Below, piece by piece: positions 38,801-50,300 of a stretch of DNA of 64,000 nucleotides. The notes beneath the pieces are model-generated. The model was not told where the DNA came from, did no database searches, and saw only the letters and a program-made list of their open reading frames with translations. The stretch covers positions 1,896,501 through 1,960,500 of the forward strand of contig JAGFBZ010000011.1 of the NCBI GenBank assembly GCA_018398805.1, in the 5' to 3' direction. A program made the translations under genes and the position numbers. The first letter of the stretch is position 1, and each line of letters begins with the position of its first letter. Source of the stretch: Hirundichthys speculiger (Eukaryota > Chordata > Actinopteri > Beloniformes > Exocoetidae).

Positions 38801-41800
38801 AATACCACCAACCTGCGAGGCGAGCCCACCTGAAACGTAACCACGTAACTAAAGGTAATGACAAGCTAATTGAGAGCAAGCCAAACTTTATTTGTCAGGA
38901 TTTGAGACCGTATTCAGTGGTGGAAAACGCTGGCTTTAAGGGCTTTGTATACTCTCGCGGCAATGTGTCACAGTTACTTTTGATTTATGCTCAATTTTGA
39001 AGCGCGTCTGCGCTAAGTTATTCAACGCCACAACGGAGAGGGACAATCACGAACTAGCTAAACTTACTAAACTTATCTCTTGTGTTTTTCCACTTCCTCA
39101 CTGTCTCGGCCGTATCCAGACCCACATTCATCGCTATCTCCCTCCATGAATTACTAGAATATGTGCTGTCTTTGTAGTGTGGAGAACGAGAATCGTACAG
39201 ATGTGGGTACTTCCTCATTTCTTCGATGACGTGGATGTAGAATTGACCAATCAGAGGCCTCCTTTCTCTCCTCTCTGTCTGTAGTCACCTACCTTTCAGT
39301 TCAGTTAATTCAAACAAATAGGAACACTCACAAGATGTCATCAAATCACTTTGTCCTGTTAAAATCCTTCAGAAAATGATGTAAATGTATTGTTAGAAAA
39401 ATATCGATATAATATTGTATCGTGAGCCAGATGTATCGTATCGTATCGCGAGATTAGTGTATCGCTACAGCCCTACAAATTATATTGTATAATTTTTCAG
39501 TTAGTTCGGTTTGTGTTCACAAAATGTTTCCACTCTTGCCCAAACACTGCACCACGTATCATGTGACAATGGTCAGTGCTGCCATTGGTCAGTAACCGTC
39601 TCAGCAGAGCATCATGTTTCAATGACAACTGGCCTGAAGCAAAGACCTAAAAAGCATGGTGGCACAAAATCTTCATCCTATTGACCCAGTGTTGACCTAT
39701 TTTTCTCCATATTATTTGTTTGTACCACAGTGACCGTGACTGCTGTTCTCTCACATTTTTCATTAAGTATTTTACAGGGAAAAAAAGATAATAAATCTAT
39801 TTTGCGATACTGTAACCTGTGAGGCATTCTGGTCTGCAGGGAGCTGTTTAATGCTTATTCTCACTAGAATCAAATTTGAAGCTCCTAGCTGAAAGCTTAA
39901 GGATGATATGCAAAAATTTAGGACCAGTACATGACTAATGTTGGGCATCAATGACTATAAACCAACACTTTCATATTTTTTCCATTTTAAATGCATTATT
40001 GATAAATACGGCATTTGTTAATATAAATTCACAGACCACAAGCTGAGATCAGTTAAATTATCTCCTAATCTTTGTTGCCTTTCAATGTCAAACCTTGCTT
40101 CTTTCAATGTAAAAGTTGGTAGCACACGGCTGTAACATCACATGAACAGAAATGACTGAAAAGGGTGCTGTAGTATTTATTTATCTGTTGTATTCTGACT
40201 AAAACATGTCACAGACATTTCAATAGGACCTAAGGAAACCATGTCCACTTGAGAAAAAAAAAAGGGCACAATATGTCACCTGAGGATCTCTCTCTAAGCA
40301 TCATGTAAGTAGTTCACATCTTGTAAAAATCCAGAACTGAATTGTTAAAAATAACAGGCATATTAAAAAAAGCACATATGAATAAGCATTAATCTACAGT
40401 AATAAGCAGTGTTATGGACGGGGTCCATGGCATTCAGCATTTGGATTAAGTCAGGCTTTTTGACTGTAAATGGAAACTATATTTTTATCACATGAAACAC
40501 CACTCCAAATGTAAAGTCTTTGCAGCAGGTCTTCATCTTATCATCTTGGATATGGCAGGAAAATTATGCTGCTAGAGTTGTCTTCTTGTTTTAAGGGTTC
40601 AGCTGTCTTGTCCAGCTCAGAGATATCACTGATATTTGGAAAATGTCATGTATTGTGCCAGTGCCTAAGAAACCAAATGCTAGGGCACTGAAAGATCTTA
40701 GACCTATTGCTTTAACCTCACATGTAATGAAGTGCTTTGAGAGAACTGTCCTGGGGCATTTAAAGAGGCAGCTCTGTGCCTTTCAGGACCCGCTTCAATT
40801 TGCATATAGAGCAGGTGTAGGTGTGGATGATGCCCTTCTGTATCTGTTACACAGTCACCTGGAGCTTCATAGTGCATCCATCAGAATAATGTTTTTTGAC
40901 TTTTCTAACACTTTTAACACACTACAGCCATAGATCTTAGCCAATAAGCTTTTTAATTATAATTTTAACAGCTCTACTATCAGTATGTGAGGCTTCATGG
41001 CAGTAGATCAGAAACTGTTACCACATGCATTGGGGCTCCACAGGGTACAGTTTTATCTCTGTTTTTATTTACTTTGTATACTTCTGACTGCAGGCACAGC
41101 AAGCAATTCTTGTCATCTACAAATTTTTCTGATGATTCTGCCCTTGTCGGCTATATTTTTAATAATGACAATGCCGCCTACCAAAGAGAAGTGGACAGTT
41201 TTGTCAGTTGGTGTGAGGAAGCCCCCCTTATTCTTAATGTAGACAAGACAAAAGAACTTGTTATCGACATGAGAAGGAAGAAACCTGAAACTGACCCTAT
41301 TTTGATTAAAGGACAGTCCGTAGAGATTTTATCCTCATATAAATATCTTGGTGTGATGTGGACTGTAAACTGGACTGGAAGATGAACTCCAATGCTATTT
41401 TTAAGAAGGCCCAGTCCAGATTATTTTTCTTACAGAAACTCAGATCATTTGACATCAGCAGATCCCTTTTAAATGTTTTTTTATAGTGGCATTTTAGCAA
41501 GTGTCCTTTTTTTATATGCGGTTGTTTGTTGGGGTGGCAGCCTGACATTGGAGGACAGGAACAGGATTAACAAACTTATTAAAAAGCTGGATCTGTCATC
41601 GGTATGAGCCCTTCTTCTCTGGAGGTCATAACAGAGCAGAGGACTAGGAGGAAGCTCAGAGCTATCCTGTCCCAAGATGATCATCCACTGTACAGCTTTT
41701 GTGCGAGAAGTGGCAGAAGTAGACGGCTTTTTTTGCCCAGATGCTCCACAGAGAGACTTAGGAAGTCCTTTGTTCCTGCAAAAACCAGACTTTTTAAATT

Positions 41801-42031
41801 GGACTGCTGATGTCATGTCTTGCTGCTATACTAGTCCTTGTACTGCACATTGCACTTTAAACTGCAGCCACTCTTTTAGGCTGTCATAACTTGCTGCCAT
41901 ATTTGTTTGTAAAGTGCGCTTTAAATTGCAGCTATATTCTTTGCTGTTTAACTTGCTGCTATACTTGTCTTGCACATTGCACTTTTAAATGGATTTGTAT
42001 TTTTTTATGCATTTTTTTTCTTTTATCTCCC

Positions 42032-42077
<46 letters not shown>

Positions 42078-44278
42078 GTCATTTTCTGGTTATTTTGCTG
42101 TTGTATTGATCCACTGCTGTCCCTAGGTGGAGATATTGTTAATGTGTATTGTTAATTGTTTTATGTTGTATTGTTGTGGTCATGGTGGCAATGAAGTTTC
42201 CCCTGATTATTAAAGTTGAATCCATCCATCCATCCATTTCACAGTGAGTGAGACACACTTGTGTCACTCGTTTAAGGTGCTGGAATAAATTAGCGGTGCT
42301 GCTACATTTAGCTGTCATGGATTGTAGACAAACTTGACAGCGACAGCAGTTTGCACAGGACACATTTCTCCCACTCAGATTAAAGTTTAGATTTAAGATG
42401 CTACGATAAAATAGCTGCACTGCTACCTTTAGCTGGCTCAAAGTGTAAACAACTACAGACAAACTTAACAACAAACAGCGGTTGGCAAGATGTCAAACAT
42501 CGCAAACACTAACTACTTTTAGGTGACTGAATAAAACTACACACACTGTTATGCAGCGTGTTTGTCTAAAGAGAAAAAAGTAAAAAGAGCAAAAAGAGAA
42601 AACGTGCTCATTACAAAACAGAAGCTGCGACCCAAAGTGTTCAAAAATAGCGGTCTGCGGGCAGACACGCTAACTGAGCAGGAGTGACTAACACCAACAC
42701 GAGCAGTTAAACTAAATTTGAACTTCTTCGAGGTTTTGAAAAAGTCAGAGCTGGCTAGCAGCACCTAGTTAGCCTGACTGGGTTGAGGTGTTAGTGAGGT
42801 GAAAAGCGCAAGAACTGAAGTATGACCATGATGATGGCGGTATTTAAGAGCATCACAGGTCATTTGCCTAAAGGCGTGATTAGAGGTGTCTTCAGCCACG
42901 ACACTTGAGGGCGTGATATCCCATACTACATGTGTTGTACCGAGTGAATGGAATGAAAGGGAACAACAAGAGCTACCAAAAACCCATGGTGTTGTGAGCA
43001 CCAACTAAAGATTATTAATGTTGTTTTAAAGGCTGTTAGCTGCTATCAATGAAACACCACATGAAAAGATTAATTACATTCAATGCAGCTTTTAATCTTA
43101 GAAATGTACAGCTTGTGTGTCTTAGTACAGAGTAAAAAGACACAAAAGGTTACTGAATTGATAATCATGTTTCTGTGCAGTATGTGTTAGAAGACAGCAA
43201 AGATAAGCAATAAAAAGTGGTCAAGGCTTTCTTACCTTCCGTTTTGTCTCTCAGAAGCTTGCTGCTCTCGGCCAGTATGTCAACATTACTTTTATGGACA
43301 CCGTTAGTCCCACTGGGTGGCAGCTTTGGACTGATGCTCCAACCCGCCGGCTCTGCACATGACCAATGCACAAGGTCCTCCACCCGCACCACCATCTTCC
43401 TGGAAACTGCCAGAACTTCATCCTAATAAAACACCCAAACAGAGGCGTGTCCTTTCAGTTAACACAGCAAGTGCAGGTGTACAATATCATCTGCAGGTGT
43501 GAGTTTTCACAAAGTACTGATTGCTGGCCAATCAGTTTATATTCATCTTGGGAAACTGAAGGGGAAAGAAAACAAACAAACAAACAAACGAAAAACTAAT
43601 CTTAAGCCTAGCATCCCTACATCATGGAACAAGTGAAAACAGGTGGTTTTAATGCTGAACTGATCAAGTTGGTATCTGTTATTCAAGCAGGAAATGATTT
43701 TCAGACATGAAAAGGTCACATTCAACAAAGCTGACATTTACTTTGTGGTCTTTTTAAACTTTGACGTATTTTATTGTATGTTTTTCCTCATGATATGATA
43801 CTGATTTTGAATTAAAAACTCCAATCTACTTCAGTTGGAGGCAAATATGTGTAATAAATAAATAAATAAATAAAAATAGGCACATATGTTTTGTACAACA
43901 GAGAATGTTTGAACAAGTGTGTTTTTAGGGTCTGTCACTTTATCACTTTCTGATTAATCACGTCTAAAAGCTTTTTATTTCATTTAATGAAAAAAGAGGA
44001 AGAAAAAAACCCCAAGCATGCCTAAGTTACACTTACTTTGAAATTCTGCACCAGTTCTATTTTATTCTTTTATTTAAACAGATTTTGCTCTCAGTGCCTG
44101 TGCTCGTGTTTCTTTAGCTGCTGAAACTTGAATGTTGTTCCTGACTGGTGAGTCTGATGGTCCCTACTTTAAAAACCATGATATGTTTTAAATGTTTGGC
44201 TGAACGTCTTTAGTCTGTACTATAAAGTTTTAAAGAGCAACCGGCAACCTGAACAACCTACCTATAACCCCCCCCCCC

Positions 44279-44319
<41 letters not shown>

Positions 44320-47300
44320 AAATAAATTCCTGCTTCAGTTCGTTTTTGTTGAGCGTGTACAGCTTTCAAACAGCTGACTTAATCTCATTGATGTTTCATG
44401 TTAAAACAAGGCTCAAGAACAGATCATGCTAAACATACTGCAACATGTGATGCAACACTCAGGAATGAAACAGGAAGTTGCATTTCATGCATTTCTGTTG
44501 GGTCATTCTAGTGTAACATAATGAACTCACGGAATCAGGGGCCAGCAACCCGTGGCTCTTTAGCCTCTCTGCAGTGCCTCCCTGTAGCTTTGGGGAAAAA
44601 ACTTGTCAGAAGGCGATTCCTTGCTCTGGAGCACATGTCGTGCCCTGTAGGTGGCTTGCCAGCAGGGGGCAGAATGAGTGTGTTTAGCGCAAAATACTGC
44701 CAGGATACTGCTACAAGGAAGTCGTATCTGTGTGTTACATCCTGGGAAAAAAATTAAGTTGAGCGCGCGTTCGGTGATTATCACTGAAATGTTTGTGTTC
44801 TTCATGTACCGCCATAAAAAAAAAAAAAAGAATTTTTCCTACATCACGTTGGTGTTGTCGTGGTGTAACACACAAAAGGAGCGACATTGGAAACCTTCCC
44901 AAACCCGACAAACTTGTCTTTGAAACATGAACGTCATTCCCTAAACTTAAATGAACATGAAGACATTTGCATTTGGAGTCCTGTCAATCTTTGAATCCAC
45001 ATACTGATGCGAGCAGGTTTTCTCCAGCATGAACTACAACAAATGTTTTATGTTCAGGCTCGATGGCTGATTGCTGAGTGTGGCTGAGGAGAAAACCAAG
45101 AGGATGACAACAAACTGAAATGGACTTAAGTCATAATTAAATACAAACTGGCCATTTTTTACATTTACATTTCTTTTAAGTTATTAAGCTGCAGCTATAT
45201 GTTTTATTTATTTTAAAGTGGGCTACTTTTATTTGATCAATGTTTTACAAGTAAGGGAATGACTCAAATGAACCTGCATGGTTCTTTGTTTTATTTCAAA
45301 GTAGGTTTACATATGCCAGTGTTTTTTTCTCCTCATTCAAAAGATTCAAGATTAAATATATTTACTTCCATGTCAACAAGTTGATAGGAAATTGTCTTGG
45401 TTAAGCTCCCAAACATACAGTACAGTAGCAGCCTATAGAGGGTTTTCACCTACGTCACGTTTTGGTCAGTGACCCGGATTCGCGGCCATCTTGGAGGTAC
45501 TCGGATGTAACCACACCCCTGGATCAATGACCATGGATAAAGGATGGATAAACCATAGAAAAGCTCTTTAAAAGGCGTTACAGACTCAAAAACATACAGA
45601 GAAGGACTTGGTCCAGGGGAAAGGGAACGATATTCTGAAAAGTTACAGTTTGTTGGTGGTGTCGATCCGTACGAGTTAGCTTTCTCATCTTGGAGCAATG
45701 ACGAGCCGGAGATCCTCCCTTCGATTGCATACCCGACCTTGTAAACTACCATGGTTTTCTCGCCAAGCCCATACACAGCAGAAGATCTTAAATCTTACAA
45801 AAGTTTGGAGGCCTATAACCAGATGGTCTGTGGATGGGTGAGAGAGCTGCAGTATCAAATAATCAACGACAGATGTGTTGTGAAGGCCAAAGTAAGTAAT
45901 GCCATAACGTCTTAAATCAATCTAATCTTAACTGTATGATATCCAGGGGTGGATTTATTACAAATACTCAAATTACTGTAATTAAGTAGTTTTTTGGGGT
46001 ACTTGTACTTTTATGAATAAATTTTCAAGTCTGTACTTTTACTTGTGCTCAAATACTCATTATGCCATGTAATCTACTTAGTTACTTTTAAAATCATGGT
46101 TGAGTACTGAGTACAATTTTCATTAATATCAAAACCCTTTATCTGTATTTTTGTAGCCAGTACAGTGATCTGATAGCAAACAAGCCGATGAAAAGCAGGA
46201 CAAAACAAAAAAAAGATGTTAATTATTGTTCTTTATTTGATTTTGCTGTAACTAAAATGTATTGGTGGATATTTAATCAATAGTCGTGGCAGCAACTATC
46301 ATTAGACTACAAGTTAAGAGCTTTTTTTTCTTGATAATTGTTCATGTGTGAAATTAAACGCTACCAACATTTCACTTAATTTACCTGACACGAAATGGGC
46401 TGAACAAATTCAGATGTCCAGATTTTTGCCATGCAGGTCTTGGTTTAGCTTTGCTAACCACAAGCGCCTCATGTCCTCTGACAACTTCTGGCATTGTTCT
46501 CCCTGATTTTTTATAACCTTTGGAAGTCTATAAAACTCCAAGTGTCTCTTGCAGTCTGTCCGGTTGGTACAGCCGAAAACACGGCAATAATTTACCATTT
46601 TCAATGAAGACGTCCGATTTACTCCAGTGTGTGCGCTTTGTTTACGTTGCCGTGTGCCTCCAAGATGGCGACTTGCGGTTGGATGACGCGCTGTGAAAAC
46701 TGACTATATTCAGTCTTTATAAGAGTTTGAGGGTTACCTTTGTTATAACAGGTAAAAACAGCAATAAAATGTTAACAGTTTTCTGTTTGTTCTTCTATAA
46801 TTTCATAAATGCAACAAACTATAGTTCTTTTACAGTGGATGACAAAAAAGAAATTGTAAAAGAAACTTTAATTAGTATCTTGTATGACCTTTTGCTTTAA
46901 AAACTTTAAAAACTGCCAAACATACTAGGAATAAGCTTTTGGGTAGATTCAAATCCCTCTGAATACAGAATAACTATTTATAAAACTTCATACACTGTGT
47001 TATCTTCATTTTACAGGTCAAATGAGTTTTGCGGCTCCAAATGATTTTTATTAAGGGGAGAGGGGCAAAAAATGGCTCTTTTGATAGTAAAGGTTGCCAA
47101 CCCCTGCACGTAATGGACCATGAAGGATTTGCTGTAAAATTAAATAAAGCATTTGTCTCTAACAACATGCACACTGACGCTTTGTGCACTCAGTAGTGAG
47201 AAAGAAGCTTGAGAGCAAAATCTGCTCATGAAATCTAAATCCTTTTCAAGAAAGCACATTTTGATCATTTTACAAAAATCCTGAACTTCATATACAGGTG

Positions 47301-50300
47301 CTGGTCATAAAATTAGAATATCATGAAAAAGTAGATTTATTTCAGTAATTCCATTCAAAAGGTGAAATCTGTAAATTAAATTGCATTCATTACACACAGA
47401 CTGACATATTTCAAGTGTTTTCCTGATGGACAGCTGTGTTGACCTTGGACCGAAGAAAACATAGTGGACCAACACCAGCAGATGACATGGCACCCTAACC
47501 ATCACTGACTGTGGAAACTTTACACTCGACCTCAAGCAACGAGGATTCTGGGCCTCTCCTCTCTTCCTCCAGACTCTGGGACCTTGATTTCCAAAGGACA
47601 TGCAAAATTTGCTTTTATCAGAGAACAAACTTTGGACCAGTCAGCAGCAGTCCAGACCTTTTTGTTTTTAGCCCAGGCGAGACACTTCTGACGCTGTCTC
47701 TTATTCAAGAGTGGCTTAATGCCAGGGATGCGACAGCTGAAACCCATGTCTTGCATACGTCTGTGCGTGGATGTTCTTGAAGCACTGACTCCAGCTGCAG
47801 TCCACTCTTTGTAAATCTCCCCCACATTTTTGAATGGGTTTTGTTTCACAATCCTCTCCAGGGTGCGGTTATCCCAATTGCTTGTACATTTTTCCTGTCA
47901 TATCTTTTCCTCCCCTTTGCTTCTCTATTAATGTGCTTGGACACAGAGCTCTCTGAACAGCCAGCCTCTTCCGCAATGACCTTTTTGTGTCTTGCCCTCC
48001 TTGTGCAAGGTGTCAATGGTCGTCTTCTGGACAACTGTCAGGTCAGCAGTCTTCCCCATGATTGTGTAGCCCACAGAACGAGACTGACAGAGTCCATTTA
48101 AAGGCCTTTGCAGGGGTTTTGGGTTAATTAGCTGATTAAAGCGTGGGACAGGGTGTTTTCAATACTGAACCTTTCCACAATATTTAAATTTTCTGGGATG
48201 GTGAACTTGGGATTTTCATTAGTTGTCAGTTATAGTAATCAATATTAATAGAAAAAAAATACTTTAAAATTAATTTTAAATGCAGGTTTCACCTTTTGAA
48301 TGGAATTATTGAAATAAATCAACTTTCTCACGATATTCTAATTTTATGACCAGCACCTGTAGTTGTCTTGACCAGACATTTTTATTAGCAGATAAACATG
48401 ACACCAAAACTGACAGCAACAACATCCTGCTGAAAAGCACCTGCACACACACATCTGTGCATGACAGATACGGTCGCTGCTCGCCTCATTCTCAGTTTCA
48501 TTCTTCAGCTGCGCTGCTGCAATAACCTTCAGGGCCACGCTCCACGATCCAATTAGATGTGGTGTCCACTCTTTGGAAATCAGTCGGTTTTTAAACAGAG
48601 CAGTATGTTTTAATCATTTTTAAAAGTTACCATAAGTGGATCTGTAAATGTCTCTTAAGACTGGGTCATTTTGAAGAATCTGCAGTTGTTTCAGAATAAT
48701 GACATCACCGGTGTTGCTGTGCAGTTACATAGATTTGGTTTTGGTTTGTAGACAAGTTACTTTGTTTTTGAAATGTACACACTAATTACCGTGTACATTT
48801 CATAGCTAATAGTTCAGTCCATTGTTATTTATTTGTAATAAAGCCTTATTTGTGAATTTGTATGTTTCAGAGTCTCTACACTGAATCTCTTCTTTATAGA
48901 GATTCTTTTGAGTGTAGCAAAATTATTTCTTATTCATTTTATTTTATTTGGATAGAGTAATGGAGGGAGGTATTGGCTCCCTCCAAGACTGCATCCTCAG
49001 CCCTCTACACTACACACTGCTGACGCATGGCTGCAGAACTCAAGTTTGTGGTGGTACTTATCACCAGCAGCCACAAGGCAGCACAGAGGCAGGACCTGGA
49101 TGAGCTGGGACTGTAGTACAAAGGGAACATCTCCGTCCTCAAAATCAGTAACACAAAAGCGATGGTTGTCTGTTTTCGTAAGACTGGCATTGAACCCCTG
49201 CTTTAAATACCTGAGGGTTCACCTCAGCAACACCTTCATCATAATAATCTCATTATCGTCAACCCTCATCAATGCCTGTACTTCTTGAGGAAGCTAAGCG
49301 TAGCGCTGAACTCCAATATCCTCAGTTCATTCTACAGGTGTGGCGGGGAGCACACTGCATTATTGTCTGGCATGCTAGCAGCACAGTTGCAGAGGATGAC
49401 AACTTGCAGCCAATGTTAGCATCTGCACAAAGGACCGCTGGATGTCTCATACCACCTGCCTGACTCCAACATATGCATTAGCCAATGCAGGGACAAGTCA
49501 ACCTACATCGAGAGACTCGAACCACAACACACGACCCATTTGTCCTGTTTGTAACAAAAATATCAATATAATTTTAAATATCCATAAAGCCTAAAACTAT
49601 ATTGCTATGAATGAATTCAATCATTCAGACACAAATATAATTAGGTTTTGTGCAGATTAAGTTTTCTCTTCAAAATTCTTCTCTAGAAAAACTTTTCTCT
49701 CTATTTGTTTCTGTATAAAATGACAGAAGGCCTATTAACTCAGTCACACACAAGGTGATAACTGAAACTAAAACAACAGCTTCAGAAAACAAGTAAAAAT
49801 GAATCTTTCATATTAAAAGACAAAATAAAAAAATAAATAAAAATCAACATCATCACAGAGACATCAGTGGTGAAATAGTCAAGTGGAAGATGTGGAGAAT
49901 CTAGACTCATATGAGAAGTTGTCTTTTACACGAGGTCTGAATTGCATGGTTGCCGTATTAAACAAAAAAGCTCATCTGACTCTTCTTTAGCTGTGTGACA
50001 GAACTTTTTTAACTTGTCTGCAGACAGAGGTGACACCATTAACTAAGCCAGTAATAACAAAGCGAAGAGATCAGACGTTAAAGCTGCTGGCTCATTTGAC
50101 ACTTCTGCACTAAAGGCAAAAAGACTGCAGGTAAAGACACTTTGACACTCTCATTAATAGCAGGTTTGGTTTCTAGAGGTTAACCTGTTAAGCGTCCTGG
50201 TCAGAAATGATTGGTCAAAAAGGAGGCACTGTTGCAGTGACAAGGTTATTATTAGGCGAACTATATTAAGGAGACATTCGCTCTCAGTACAAGTCTGCAG

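Larger units (their letters stand above)
38399..39475. mobile_element. hAT element with BED finger (plus) and MADF domain (minus)
   Basis: Ends TAGGGCTGGGCGAT and ATCGCTACAGCCCTA are inverted repeats. CAAATTAT is duplicated exactly outside (38,391-38,398 and 39,476-39,483), the 8-bp signature of hAT. Sub-ends are rich in ATCGAT words. Inside, plus strand encodes a broken BED zinc finger and hAT-type N-terminus, and minus strand encodes a MADF domain; both are listed separately. At 1,077 bp it is too short for a full transposase, so it is an internally deleted or composite copy. Confidence 0.85.
40560..42236 (+). mobile_element. L2/Rex-like LINE, 3' part, degenerate
   Basis: Contains reverse transcriptase segments in order (listed next), then a C-terminal part on plus about 41,385-41,812, and a 3' tail AATGAAGTTTCCCC, ATTAAAGTTGAATCC ending in (ATCC)n near 42,236. 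The 5' half with endonuclease was not found, so it is 5'-truncated. A 34-nt G run interrupts the 3' end. It lies in the intron between the 43,236 and 37,952 exons of the ARID5-like gene, antisense to it. Confidence 0.8.
45441..46700. mobile_element. TIR element with YqaJ-associated type exon (plus) and THAP exon (minus)
   Basis: Starts GGTTTTCAC and ends GTGAAAAC. Both ends then carry inverted versions of GCCATCTTGGAGGTAC / GTGCCTCCAAGATGGCGAC, giving imperfect TIRs of about 60 bp that each contain an AAGATGGCG (YY1-type) word. Inside are a spliced-looking plus exon and a minus THAP exon, facing each other. It is nested in the hAT element 44,536-47,106. No clear target duplication was found. 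Confidence 0.6.
44536..47106 (+). mobile_element. hAT element (CAGGGG..GGCAACC ends) with a nested insertion
   Basis: Left end CAGGGGCCAGCAACC and right end GGTTGCCAACCCCTG are inverted repeats. Flanks CACGGAAT and CACGTAAT match at 7 of 8 bases, fitting an aged hAT duplication. GTGGCTCTTT near the left end and GGCTCTTTTGATAGTAAAGG near the right are typical of this fish family. Near 44,985-45,060 plus reads [18 protein letters not shown], the hAT C-terminal dimerisation hallmark. A second TIR element sits at 45,441-46,700. Confidence 0.75.
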
